NCBI RefSeq assembly: GCF_039543225.1
Contig: NZ_BAABJI010000002.1
Location: 744,001-808,000 of the forward strand
Source: Mucilaginibacter defluvii
GTDB taxonomy: Bacteria; Bacteroidota; Bacteroidia; Sphingobacteriales; Sphingobacteriaceae
Direction: 5' to 3'
DNA: 64,000 nucleotides
In this document: one piece after another, positions 47,061 to 55,318 of the stretch
Position numbering within the stretch: position 1 is the stretch's first letter
How the letters are laid out: every line of letters starts with the position of its first letter
Made by a program: the position numbers and the translations under genes
The notes under the pieces: generated by a model
Told to the model about the DNA's origin: nothing
The model's database searches: none
Seen by the model: only the letters and a program-made list of their open reading frames with translations

Positions 47061-47450
47061 TTACTCAGCTATAGCAGCATCTTCAGTACCTTCAGTTGCC
47101 GGAGCTACAGGAGCTTCTTCAACTTTAGCGGTTTTTGCTTTGCTTGCAGCTTTCGCTTTTGGAGCCGGTGCAGCTACTTCAGCTACGGCTTCAGTTTCAA
47201 AAGGAATTACTGATACGTATGAACGGTTATCAGCTTTCTTTTTGAAAACTACCTGACCATCAACAAGTGCGAATAAAGTATGATCTTTACCGATACCTAC
47301 GTTTTGACCTGGGTTGTGCGGGGTACCACGCTGACGAACGATGATGTTACCAGCAATTGCAGGCTGACCACCGAATATTTTGATACCTAAGCGTTTGCTA
47401 TGCGATTCACGACCGTTTTTGGAACTACCGGCCCCTTTTTTGTGTGCCAT
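47061..47450 (-). CDS. rpmA: 50S ribosomal protein L27 with long C-terminal tail
   Basis: 129 residues, against about 85 for typical L27. The core ([22 protein letters not shown] and [18 protein letters not shown]) is canonical and ends near residue 85. The remaining ~45 residues are Ala/Glu/Lys/Pro-rich and low in complexity. There is no N-terminal extension before MAHKKG, unlike Firmicute L27 proteins cleaved by Prp. Co-transcribed with rplU (48 bp upstream). Confidence 0.96.
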   Translation of the reverse strand: MAHKKGAGSSKNGRESHSKRLGIKIFGGQPAIAGNIIVRQRGTPHNPGQNVGIGKDHTLFALVDGQVVFKKKADNRSYVSVIPFETEAVAEVAAPAPKAKAASKAKTAKVEEAPVAPATEGTEDAAIAE

Positions 47451-47498
47451 TTCTTTTATCTTTTATGAAGGATAAACACCTTCGGGATTAAACAATAA

Positions 47499-47807
47499 TT
47501 ACAGAGCGATACCTGTGATCTCGATTTTGGTAAATTGCTGACGGTGACCGTTTTTCTTTTTGTAACCTTTTCTTCTTTTCTTTTTGAAGATGATCACTTT
47601 ATCACCTTTAACGTGCGACAAGATCTTAGCTGATACTTTAGCGCCTTTCAAATCAGTACCTAATTTGAATTTACCTTCGTTTTCTGCTAACAATACTGTG
47701 TCAAATTCAATACTAGCGCCTTCATCTCCCTGTAAGCGGTGTACAAAGAGCTGCTGGTCTTTTGCAACTTTAAATTGCTGTCCGGCTATACTTACTATTG
47801 CGTACAT
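47499..47807 (-). CDS. rplU: 50S ribosomal protein L21
   Basis: 102 residues, full length. MYAIVSIAGQQFKVAKDQ, and KRRKGYKKKNGHRQQFT at the end are standard L21. First gene of the rplU-rpmA operon, with a promoter at 47843-47873 and a short leader. Confidence 0.98.
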   Translation of the reverse strand: MYAIVSIAGQQFKVAKDQQLFVHRLQGDEGASIEFDTVLLAENEGKFKLGTDLKGAKVSAKILSHVKGDKVIIFKKKRRKGYKKKNGHRQQFTKIEITGIAL

Positions 47808-47842
47808 TGTTATTTATAATTATGTTTTAAAATTTCGAGGTG

Positions 47843-47873
47843 CAAATATAGATATTAATCTATCAAATACCAA
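47843..47873 (-). promoter_or_regulatory. rplU-rpmA promoter
   Basis: Minus strand: TTG (47871-47873), 20-nt spacer, TATATTTG (47843-47850), exact TAnnTTTG. Confidence 0.7.
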
Positions 47874-47880
47874 TAAGCAG

Positions 47881-48381
47881 TTATTTTTTATTTCGCTGCT
47901 CGGCATCGCGCAATACGCGCTGTATTTCTTTGATCAGGCGCTGGTTGGCATCTATCAGCTTCTCATTACCCTGGTAGTTTGCCTGAAACAATACGCTTTT
48001 GCTCTTACGCAAATAATTAAACTGAATCAAGTAATACGGCACCTTCGGGTCGCGCTTAGCGCTGTTTACTTCTTGCTCCGGGAAATCCCAGAAACCCAGG
48101 TCGGCAGCTTTGCGGTGCAGGTATAACAAATCATCTTTATTTAACTTCAAGGAAGTTTTAACTACTGAATCGCGGCTATCTACATATTGATAATGATGCG
48201 TTTTAGAGTTGTATTTATTTAGCAAGCTATCACCATTGCCATACTCGAACACCATATATTGAAACTCATTGAACTTATAAGGCGCATTCTTCACCATCAT
48301 GCCATAATAGTAAAAGCAATACAATAAAAATGGCACAGCGACACTGGCAGCAAGGAATATCTTTTTATTTCTTAAAGTCAT
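47881..48381 (-). CDS. Membrane-anchored hypothetical protein
   Basis: 166 residues with one N-terminal membrane segment (about 8-27) and a soluble domain rich in charged and aromatic residues, mostly strands then C-terminal helices. The C terminus is basic. No family is recognised. It sits upstream of the rplU promoter on the same strand, separated by only a few bases from the -33 element, so its 3' end overlaps the rplU promoter. Confidence 0.75.
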   Translation of the reverse strand: MTLRNKKIFLAASVAVPFLLYCFYYYGMMVKNAPYKFNEFQYMVFEYGNGDSLLNKYNSKTHHYQYVDSRDSVVKTSLKLNKDDLLYLHRKAADLGFWDFPEQEVNSAKRDPKVPYYLIQFNYLRKSKSVLFQANYQGNEKLIDANQRLIKEIQRVLRDAEQRNKK

Positions 48382-48493
48382 TATATACTTTTATTACACA
48401 GACTATTGATTGATTTCACCGACCATCAGCAAATCAGGAGCGAAAATCGTTATTGAATTGCATAGTTTGAAATTGATTAATCGAAAATTACAT

Positions 48494-49864
48494 TTAATCA
48501 ATCTCTTTCTCCCACTTGCTCACAACCGCTGTTGCCATCGCATTGCCTAAAACGTTGGTTGCTGAGCGGCCCATATCAAGTAATGGATCGATACCGATTA
48601 GTAAGGCTAAACCCGCCTCCGGGATATTGAACATGGCTATAGTGCCGGCAATTACCACCAGCGACGCGCGCGGCACACCCGCGATACCTTTACTGGTAAG
48701 CATCAGTACTAATAGCATTGACAGCTGTTGTTCAAATGAAAGATGGATGTTATAAGATTGCGCCAAAAAAAGCGAAGCGAAGGTCATGTACATCATGGAA
48801 CCATCCAGGTTAAACGAGTAGCCCAGCGGTAGCACAAAACTCACGATCTTGTTATTACAGCCAAAGCGTTCCAGTTCCATTAAAACTTTGGGGTAAGCAG
48901 CTTCGCTGGTTGAGGTGCTGAATGCTACCAGCATAGCATCCTTAATGTTGTTTACCAGCGTTAGGGCACGCTTACCTAAAACAAAATATCCAGCCAGTAT
49001 AATCACCAGCCATAATACTACCAACGAAAAATAGAACTCACTAATAAATATGGCATAAGTAGACAAAATACCCAGCCCCTGCTTTGCAATGATAGCCGTT
49101 ATGGCGCCAAAAACGGCAAGCGGTGCAGCCTTCATTACATAACCGGTAATTTTCAGGATCACGTGCGCAATGGCGTCCATTGCCTTGATCACCACCTCAC
49201 CTTTTTCGCCAATGGCGGCGGTTGCTACACCAAAAAACAGGGAGAATACCACTATCTGCAATATCTCATTATTAGCCATCGACTCAATAATACTCTTTGG
49301 AAATACGTGGCCGATAAAATCCCTTAACGAAAGAGCTGCTTTTTGTACGCCTGTATTGATGTGGCTATCCGGCAGCGGCAAGTGCATGGCCTTGCCTGGT
49401 TCAAAAAAGTTAACCAACACCATACCTAATAATAACGACACCAGCGTAGCGCTTAAAAACCACAGCAGGGTTTTACCCCCAATACGTCCAACGGCCTTAA
49501 TATCGCCAACCTTAGCTACGCCCACCACCAACGTAGTGAACACCAATGGCGCTACAATCATTTTTATCAGCCGTAAAAATATATCACTCAGCACATTAAA
49601 GCCGACGAGCTTATCCTCACGGGCAGTATCATTGGCTTTACGTATGGTTACCTGCTCGGTACGTTGTAGTTTGAGTTCTTTGTAGCCTGCAGCGGTGGTA
49701 TCGGTAATGGTAAGCAGGCGCGCATCGATAGCTTTTATCTGCGCATCGGCAGTGGCTATTTTGGTATTAATTTCGTTAATAACAAGGGTATTATAAAAAT
49801 ACCCTGTTATTACGCCCACAACAAGGGCTATAAATATGTAAAGTGTAAGTTTACTACGGCGCAT
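48494..49864 (-). CDS. Dicarboxylate/amino acid:cation symporter (DAACS family)
   Basis: 456 residues. Family signature around AFSTSTSEAAYPKVL, with the serine-rich substrate loop, and the conserved helices of GltP/DctA-like transporters. A ~60-residue hydrophilic, coiled-coil-like insert (about 30-95) between the first two membrane segments is longer than in E. coli GltP. Substrate (glutamate, aspartate or C4-dicarboxylates) cannot be chosen. A -7 element TAGCTTTG is at 49882-49889. Confidence 0.92.
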   Translation of the reverse strand: MRRSKLTLYIFIALVVGVITGYFYNTLVINEINTKIATADAQIKAIDARLLTITDTTAAGYKELKLQRTEQVTIRKANDTAREDKLVGFNVLSDIFLRLIKMIVAPLVFTTLVVGVAKVGDIKAVGRIGGKTLLWFLSATLVSLLLGMVLVNFFEPGKAMHLPLPDSHINTGVQKAALSLRDFIGHVFPKSIIESMANNEILQIVVFSLFFGVATAAIGEKGEVVIKAMDAIAHVILKITGYVMKAAPLAVFGAITAIIAKQGLGILSTYAIFISEFYFSLVVLWLVIILAGYFVLGKRALTLVNNIKDAMLVAFSTSTSEAAYPKVLMELERFGCNNKIVSFVLPLGYSFNLDGSMMYMTFASLFLAQSYNIHLSFEQQLSMLLVLMLTSKGIAGVPRASLVVIAGTIAMFNIPEAGLALLIGIDPLLDMGRSATNVLGNAMATAVVSKWEKEID

Positions 49865-49881
49865 GCAAGTCAGTTAAACCC

Positions 49882-49889
49882 CAAAGCTA
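49882..49889 (-). promoter_or_regulatory. -7 element of the DAACS gene
   Basis: TAGCTTTG on the minus strand, exact TAnnTTTG, 17 nt before the start. No clear -33 box. Confidence 0.4.
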
Positions 49890-49933
49890 CAAATTTACAC
49901 CGTTAATTAAAGCAGGCGTTGAAAACGCCGGTT

Positions 49934-50260
49934 CTACAGGTCAACCTTACTTACTTTTACCGCGGTACCGTAAGCAAGCACTTCGGTAACGCCCTGCATA
50001 ACCTCATTGGCATCATAGCGCATGTTGATAACGGCTGTTGCACCAACTTCCTGCGCGTGCAGTATCATCAGGTTATATGCTTCCTGGCGGGCTTGCTCAC
50101 AAAGCTCAGTATAAATACTGTTACGCCCACCAAATATGGTTTGTAAACCGCCTAAAAAATTACCGCCTACTCCGCGTGAGCGTACTGTAATACCACGGAT
50201 AACGCCTAAATGTTCGGTTACTTTGTACCCTTCTAAATGTGTGCTGGTTGTTACTATCAT
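49934..50260 (-). CDS. YbjQ/UPF0145 family protein
   Basis: 108 residues from ATG 50258-50260 (MIVTTSTHLEGYKV). The sequence VTTSTHLEGYKVTEHLGVIRGITVRS and ARQEAYNLMILHAQEVGATAVINMRY (shown in part) are typical of this pentamer-forming domain of unknown function, sometimes called a heavy-metal-binding domain. No direct evidence of metal binding. Confidence 0.9.
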   Translation of the reverse strand: MIVTTSTHLEGYKVTEHLGVIRGITVRSRGVGGNFLGGLQTIFGGRNSIYTELCEQARQEAYNLMILHAQEVGATAVINMRYDANEVMQGVTEVLAYGTAVKVSKVDL

Positions 50261-50353
50261 AGTTATAAATGTATTGTTTAACTCAAACATAACTTATATC
50301 CTCAATATTTAAATGAATAATAGAACTTTGTTGTGTTACACGATTTAACTGCT

Positions 50354-50881
50354 ATGAGTATAACTACCTACGGACTCCAAAATATAAAAAAGGAACTGCA
50401 GCACATGCCCCCTGCCCAAATGGCCGAACTGTTGCTGCGCCTTGCCCGCTATAAAAAAGAAAATAAGGAGCTGTTAGCTTACCTGATGTTCGAGGCGCAT
50501 GACGAAGCGGCCTTTGTTACCCAGGTTAAAAGTGAAATAGGTTTTATGTTTAGTCAGCTACCTTCACAAAGTTATTTTGCCGCTAAAGCACTGCGTAAAA
50601 TTTTAAGATTGATAGCCAAATATGTTAAGTTCATCGCATCAAAAACCGCTGAGATTGACCTACTGATAAATTTCGGTGAGAACTACCTGCAATATGCAGA
50701 CCGCAAAACGTCCTACAAACCACTGCGTGTAATATTTATAAAGCAGCTGGAAAAAATCCGCAACAACATTAATAAACTGCACGAGGACGTAAGGCATGAT
50801 TATTCGCCTGATTATGAACAGTTACTGAGCGATGCAGATAAAAAATTGCAGTGGTTAAATATTATTGATTACCAGTTGTAA
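50354..50881 (+). CDS. Helical hypothetical protein
   Basis: 175 residues from ATG 50354 (MSITTYGLQNIKKELQ); a TTG/ATG upstream gives little. All-helical, hydrophilic, with no signal. I do not recognise a family. It precedes the ECF sigma factor by 48 bp, and the sigma gene's own promoter lies in that gap. Confidence 0.8.
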   Translation: MSITTYGLQNIKKELQHMPPAQMAELLLRLARYKKENKELLAYLMFEAHDEAAFVTQVKSEIGFMFSQLPSQSYFAAKALRKILRLIAKYVKFIASKTAEIDLLINFGENYLQYADRKTSYKPLRVIFIKQLEKIRNNINKLHEDVRHDYSPDYEQLLSDADKKLQWLNIIDYQL

Positions 50882-50897
50882 CATATTAATAACTTTG
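50865..50897 (+). promoter_or_regulatory. Promoter of the ECF sigma factor gene
   Basis: TTG (50865-50867), 22-nt spacer, TAACTTTG (50890-50897), exact TAnnTTTG. The -33 lies in the 3' end of the preceding gene. Confidence 0.6.
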
Positions 50898-50929
50898 CAC
50901 TCTAAACTGTATAACAATTAACTGCAAGC

Positions 50930-51427
50930 GTGCCCGGTAAAGAAGCAGCCTTTAAACAAATTTTTGAAGCCAACTCAAAAAAAATATTCCACCTGTGTTA
51001 CGGTTACACAGGGGATGATGACGCGGCACATGATCTGTTGCAGGAAACCTTTTTAAAGGTTTGGCAAAACCTGGATAAATTCCGCAACCAGGCCATGATC
51101 TCTACCTGGATATACCGCATTGCCGTAAACACCTGCCTTACTTACCTGCGCTCTGAAAAACGCCAGGCTAAGGACGAACTGACCCCGCAGATTGCGGAAA
51201 CCAAACGCGAAGAACTATCTGAGAAGAACGAGCAGGTGGCATTATTATATAAATGTATCTCCAAGCTCGAAGAGTCGGAAAGAATTATTATAACCATGGT
51301 GCTTGATGAAATGCCCTACCCTGAAATTGCTGAGATCTCAGGGATATCCGAAGGCAATCTGCGGGTAAAAATTCATCGTATAAAACAAAAGTTAACAGAA
51401 TTATACAACCAGTATGAAAGACTTTGA
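50930..51427 (+). CDS. ECF-type RNA polymerase sigma factor
   Basis: 165 residues with a GTG start. Region 2 (about 20-60) contains GDDDAAHDLLQETFLKVWQNL; region 4 (about 115-160) contains MPYPEIAEISGISEGNLRVKIHRIKQKL (in part). No region 1 or 3, so ECF class. The next gene overlaps by 14 nt and encodes a four-span membrane protein, most likely its regulator. Target promoters are not identifiable. Confidence 0.93.
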   Translation: MPGKEAAFKQIFEANSKKIFHLCYGYTGDDDAAHDLLQETFLKVWQNLDKFRNQAMISTWIYRIAVNTCLTYLRSEKRQAKDELTPQIAETKREELSEKNEQVALLYKCISKLEESERIIITMVLDEMPYPEIAEISGISEGNLRVKIHRIKQKLTELYNQYERL

Positions 51428-52004
51428 TCATATAATGTCGGTTTGGCAAGAGCAGCCAAAACGCGATCAGCTTTCGGTAGACGAGGCGCTGAAGCAGGTG
51501 AAACGTGGAGTGGGAAGCCTTAATAAAAGGTTGTTGCGTGGTATTGTAAGCATGGCCATAGGTGCAGGCGCGGTATTAATGGTATTGTTGTTCCTGGTAT
51601 TTCAATCATGGGTTACGTATGCAGGCATTAGCATAATACTTTGTACCATGCTGCTATATATGTTTGTAATGATCAAAGATTACAAACTCGTATCAAAGGA
51701 AGATGTCACTATCCATCCGGCGGAATATTTGCAGGGTTTAAAAGAATATCAGCGCCGCCGCGCAGACCTCTACGGATGGCTATATTACCTTTATCTGTTA
51801 TTAATTACTATTGGCTTATCTCTGTACCTGTTTGAGGTGCTTGAGCATTCATCACAGATATTTCGCTTCTCGTTTTATGGCTTTACCGTGGTATGGCTGC
51901 TTTATGTGGCTTTTTACCTTAAAGACCGCATTTTCAAGCTTGAACAGGAAAAACTCAACCTGATTATTGAGCGGTTGGAACGGTTGCAAAATCAGTTCGA
52001 CTAA
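51414..52004 (+). CDS. Four-span membrane protein overlapping the sigma factor; putative anti-sigma factor
   Basis: 196 residues, start inside the last codons of the sigma gene (14-nt overlap). The N-terminal ~40 residues (MKDFDHIMSVWQEQ) are cytoplasmic, followed by membrane segments at about 42-64, 66-88, 119-141 and 150-169, and a coiled tail. The soluble N-terminal piece would be the sigma-binding part if this is the anti-sigma factor. No zinc-binding motif (HxxxCxxC) is present, so it is not a classic ZAS anti-sigma. Role inferred from coupling. Confidence 0.7.
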   Translation: MKDFDHIMSVWQEQPKRDQLSVDEALKQVKRGVGSLNKRLLRGIVSMAIGAGAVLMVLLFLVFQSWVTYAGISIILCTMLLYMFVMIKDYKLVSKEDVTIHPAEYLQGLKEYQRRRADLYGWLYYLYLLLITIGLSLYLFEVLEHSSQIFRFSFYGFTVVWLLYVAFYLKDRIFKLEQEKLNLIIERLERLQNQFD

Positions 52005-52087
52005 ATTCCATCACTTTAAGGCGGTTGTTTAATGTATTTATTACATCGGCATAACGATGGTGCTACCTTTTTTATTAATATTTGCGA

Positions 52088-52699
52088 ATGACTGAGACCG
52101 AACAGCTGAAGCTCCAGAAACTCACCGGGCTATCAACCGGCTATAAAGCTTTTTTGTACGATTGCGATGGCACACTTGCCGATAACATGCCCGCGCACAA
52201 AGCCGCCTACATTAAAGTGGCTGCTGACGGCGGCCTGGTGTTTGACGGCGCCATTGTTGACGAACTGGCCGGCTGGCCGGTTAAAAATGTAGTTGAAGAA
52301 ATAAACAAGCGTTATAACAGCGCTTTTGACCCGGCCGTGTTCGCCGAAAAACGCTACCAGGTTTTTTTTGACGAATACCTGGAAAATACTCAGCCCATAA
52401 ATTATGTTGTTGAACATTTAAAAGCGCACGTGGGCAAAGTGCGTATCGCCGTCGTATCGGGCAGCGGACGCAAAGCTGTCGAAAAGACATTGACGCTACT
52501 TGGTTTAATTGATTACGTTGAAGTATTGGTATGCGCAGGTGAAACCAAACACGGCAAACCCTACCCCGATCCTTTTTTAGCTGCGGCTGAAAAGCTTGGC
52601 GTTTCTCCCGCCGACTGCCTGGTATTTGAAGATGGCGAAGCCGGCACAACCGCTGCCACCGCAGCGGGTATGAAATGGGTACGTATTGATAAACTCTAA
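52088..52699 (+). CDS. HAD-family phosphatase (beta-phosphoglucomutase-like)
   Basis: 203 residues from ATG 52088. Motif I DCDGTLA (Asp25, Asp27), cap domain after it, motif II VVSGSG, Lys in GETKHGKPYPD (motif III), motif IV VFEDGEAG. These are the subfamily IA phosphatases and phosphoglucomutases. Substrate not identifiable. Confidence 0.93.
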   Translation: MTETEQLKLQKLTGLSTGYKAFLYDCDGTLADNMPAHKAAYIKVAADGGLVFDGAIVDELAGWPVKNVVEEINKRYNSAFDPAVFAEKRYQVFFDEYLENTQPINYVVEHLKAHVGKVRIAVVSGSGRKAVEKTLTLLGLIDYVEVLVCAGETKHGKPYPDPFLAAAEKLGVSPADCLVFEDGEAGTTAATAAGMKWVRIDKL

Positions 52700-52700
52700 C

Positions 52701-53387
52701 TTATTGCTGCTGCCGCGATGCTTTAACCTTCTCAAAGTATTCTATCAGTTTATCAATATTATTCAAGTTGAATTTATTTTGGCGGATGAGGTTAACCACT
52801 TCCGGCTCATCGCCCATAATGTCGCACATAATGTCGTTAAAGTTTATGGGGGTTAGCAGCATCATTTCGGCCGTGTTGGCGCCAAAGTAATAAGCCGTTT
52901 TTTGCCTGTCGCCATTGCCGTTGCCCCCTAACGATATACCAACACCACCGCCTACTCCGCCATAGCCGCCGCTACCCAAACCAAAACCACCCGATAGGCC
53001 CGGCCTGATACCAAAACCGGACTTACCCTTGCCGCCTTTTCCGGTATATAACTTAATCTCCTCGTTAAGTACAACCCGTACAAAATCAAACTCCTTACCT
53101 GCCCACATCGTATTCCCCGGCGCATGGGCCACTACAAAACTATCCCGGCCGATGGTAAAAGAACGTAACTCACCCGCGCTCAATTTTATAGGGTTCATTT
53201 TATCATCGAGCTTATACTCAATAAACGCTTCCTCTTTTACAGGCCCTTTCCCTTTAGGGTTCGGATTAATAAAACCGGTTTGCCTGATGCCCTTCGTATC
53301 AGTAAAACTTCCGGCTTGCCATTTTTGAGCGTACGCAGTAACCGTCGAAATTATAAATATTAGTATAGCTGTACAGCAGTTCTTCAT
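52701..53387 (-). CDS. Secreted Gly-rich protein (paralogue A)
   Basis: 228 residues. Signal peptide (about 1-20), then a domain starting KWQAGSFTD with a G-rich central segment (GKSGFGIRPGLSGGFGLGSG, about 120-160) and a helical C terminus ending EYFEKVKASRQQQ. The gene downstream on the same strand order (53397-54008) is a diverged copy. Function unknown; probably periplasmic or surface-associated. Confidence 0.75.
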   Translation of the reverse strand: MKNCCTAILIFIISTVTAYAQKWQAGSFTDTKGIRQTGFINPNPKGKGPVKEEAFIEYKLDDKMNPIKLSAGELRSFTIGRDSFVVAHAPGNTMWAGKEFDFVRVVLNEEIKLYTGKGGKGKSGFGIRPGLSGGFGLGSGGYGGVGGGVGISLGGNGNGDRQKTAYYFGANTAEMMLLTPINFNDIMCDIMGDEPEVVNLIRQNKFNLNNIDKLIEYFEKVKASRQQQ

Positions 53388-53396
53388 TGTTCAAGT

Positions 53397-54008
53397 TTAA
53401 TCAATTAGCGACGGTTGCTTACCTGTGTTGTAAAATACTATCAGCTCGTCCATATCGCCATAACGAAATGTTTTATCCTTTATTTTGGCGGTAACCTTCG
53501 GCTTATCGGCCATAATGCTCGCCGTAATCTCCTCAAAGTTCTGCATGGTTATTGTGGCCAGTGAATTTTCATCCTGCCCGTAATAATAACCATGGTAACT
53601 CCTAAGCGCATCAGCATGGCCACCTATTTCGGCACCGGTATCGCCGCCAAGCAATCCTCCTATAATTGATCCGCGGCTAAACTTTTTAGGCCGGGGCCTT
53701 GCAACGTATATCTTAGTCGGTCCATTTGTAAGCACCTGTACAAATACCGGTTGCCCGAATACCGGCGCGTGCGAAACCCTGAAGCTGTCCTTTTCTATAA
53801 CGAAGGCGTTCATATCTGCAGCAGTTAACTTCAGTTCGTCGGCTCTTTTCGAGGGCTTATATAATAAGTGTTGTTCATCCGCTTTAATCAATCCGGCATG
53901 GCGGGCGTTGTTCAAATCGTAATAGCATCCCTTTTTCCACTGCGCGGACGCGGTTAAAGTAATTGCGGATGTAAATAAAACTAAAGCGGCTTTGTATAAT
54001 AATTGCAT
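53397..54008 (-). CDS. Secreted protein (paralogue B)
   Basis: 203 residues with a signal peptide (about 1-22). The body opens QWKKGCYYDLNNARHAGLI, comparable with KWQAGSFTDTKGIRQTGFI of the neighbour: W--G, D and R-x-G positions coincide, and both end in a helix with LI-F. Central GGLLGGDTGAEIGG replaces the long Gly run. Only 9 bp separate it from paralogue A downstream. Tandem duplication is likely; function unknown. Confidence 0.75.
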   Translation of the reverse strand: MQLLYKAALVLFTSAITLTASAQWKKGCYYDLNNARHAGLIKADEQHLLYKPSKRADELKLTAADMNAFVIEKDSFRVSHAPVFGQPVFVQVLTNGPTKIYVARPRPKKFSRGSIIGGLLGGDTGAEIGGHADALRSYHGYYYGQDENSLATITMQNFEEITASIMADKPKVTAKIKDKTFRYGDMDELIVFYNTGKQPSLID

Positions 54009-54108
54009 AAGTCAGGATTTTTTGTGGATGGACTTCCTTAATCGCGCTTGGTTTAATTTCAAATGTAAAATATGCTGTACGCCTAAAGCAACTTTGATCA
54101 GCATAACT

Positions 54109-54116
54109 TAGTTTTG
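54109..54116 (+). promoter_or_regulatory. -7 element of the threonine aldolase gene
   Basis: TAGTTTTG, exact TAnnTTTG, 30 nt before the ATG at 54146. No clear -33 box. Confidence 0.45.
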
Positions 54117-54145
54117 CACTAAATATACCATCTAAATTACAGTTG

Positions 54146-55165
54146 ATGCAAATTACAGTTGATCTGCGTAGCGATACCGTTACCAAACCCACGCCTGCCA
54201 TGTTAGAGGCCATGATGAACGCTAAAATTGGCGACGACGTTTTTGGCGAGGATGAAAGTGTTGCAGAGCTGGAGCAGAAGGCTGCGGCTATGTTTGGCAT
54301 GGAGGCCGGTTTGTTTTGCCCCTCAGGCACCATGACCAACCAGATCGCCATTAAATGTTTCACCCAGCCGATGGATGAACTGATTGCCGACCAAACGGCC
54401 CACGTTTACCGTTATGAGGGCGGCGGAATTGCTTTTAATTCCGGCGTATCAACACGACTATTGAACGGCTACCGCGGCATACTGACCGCCGAAATGATTG
54501 AGCCGGAAATAAACGCCGAAAACATACATTATCCGCACACAAGTTTGGTTGTGCTTGAAAATACAGTAAACAAAGGAGGCGGCAGCTGCTACACGCTTGA
54601 GCAAATAAAGCCCATTGCCGAGCTATGTAAAGAACGTGGACTTAAATTGCACCTGGATGGCGCGCGGATATTTAACGCGCTTATGCACACGGGCGATAAA
54701 GCTATCGACTACGAGAAATATTTTGACGGAATTTCGGTTTGTTTATCCAAAGGGCTTGGTACACCTGTTGGCTCTGTTTTATTGGCTGATAAGGAAACTA
54801 TACACAAAGCGCGCCGCATACGCAAAGTATTGGGTGGCGGCATGCGGCAAGCAGGATTTTTAGCCGCTGCAGGCATTTATGCGCTCGACCACCATGTAGA
54901 GCGGTTGAAAATTGATCATCAGCACGCACTATTGTTAGCTAATGAGCTAAGCAAGTGTAATTGGGTAAGCCAAGTACTACCGGTTGAGACTAATATCATG
55001 TTATTTGACACCTTCGAACCGGCTGATTTAATAGTAAATAAACTTGCTGAGCATGGAATCAAGTGCGGATCTACAGACAAAAACAGAATTCGTTTTGTAA
55101 CACATCTGGATATACAACCTCATCACGTAGAATATGCAATGAAAATTATGAAGAATTTAAATTAA
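54146..55165 (+). CDS. Low-specificity L-threonine aldolase-like
   Basis: PLP enzyme that cleaves threonine or allo-threonine to glycine and acetaldehyde. 339 residues from ATG 54146 (the TTG three bases upstream is not used). PLP Lys202 is in ISVCLSKGLGTPVGS; VDLRSDTVTKPT and LHLDGARIFNA are typical signatures. Monocistronic with a short leader, followed by an inverted repeat and the Crp/Fnr gene. Confidence 0.93.
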   Translation: MQITVDLRSDTVTKPTPAMLEAMMNAKIGDDVFGEDESVAELEQKAAAMFGMEAGLFCPSGTMTNQIAIKCFTQPMDELIADQTAHVYRYEGGGIAFNSGVSTRLLNGYRGILTAEMIEPEINAENIHYPHTSLVVLENTVNKGGGSCYTLEQIKPIAELCKERGLKLHLDGARIFNALMHTGDKAIDYEKYFDGISVCLSKGLGTPVGSVLLADKETIHKARRIRKVLGGGMRQAGFLAAAGIYALDHHVERLKIDHQHALLLANELSKCNWVSQVLPVETNIMLFDTFEPADLIVNKLAEHGIKCGSTDKNRIRFVTHLDIQPHHVEYAMKIMKNLN

Positions 55166-55182
55166 GACTTTTGCCCGGAATA

Positions 55183-55199
55183 TTTGATTATTAATCAAA
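55183..55199. promoter_or_regulatory. FNR-box-like palindrome upstream of the Crp/Fnr gene
   Basis: TTTGATTA-T-TAATCAAA, a perfect 8-bp inverted repeat. It contains TTGAT-N5-ATCAA, close to the FNR site TTGAT-N4-ATCAA with one extra spacer base. It lies 120 bp before the Crp/Fnr start, between threonine aldolase and that gene. Confidence 0.4.
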
Positions 55200-55287
55200 A
55201 ACCATATCTACAATAATTTAAATTCTTTAAAAACCAGCTCGTTTAAATAAAATTCTCAAACATATTTCACTTATTCATTAAAAATTA

Positions 55288-55299
55288 CTCAAATTTGAG
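55288..55299. promoter_or_regulatory. CTCAAATTTGAG palindrome near the Crp/Fnr start
   Basis: Perfect 12-bp palindrome 20 bp before the ATG, with a half copy (CTCAAAT) at 55310-55316. A possible operator of the adjacent regulator; short and A/T-rich, so chance is possible. Confidence 0.3.
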
Positions 55300-55318
55300 A
55301 TGTATATCCCTCAAATGA

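Noticed and set aside
47584-48126. A 180-codon frame antisense to rplU
   Set aside because: It covers the rplU gene and its promoter on the opposite strand; rplU is certain, and the frame has no initiation context or domain.
49170-49685. A 171-codon frame antisense to the DAACS transporter
   Set aside because: It is a shadow frame of the transporter coding strand, rich in Thr/Ser/Asn as expected from complementing hydrophobic codons.
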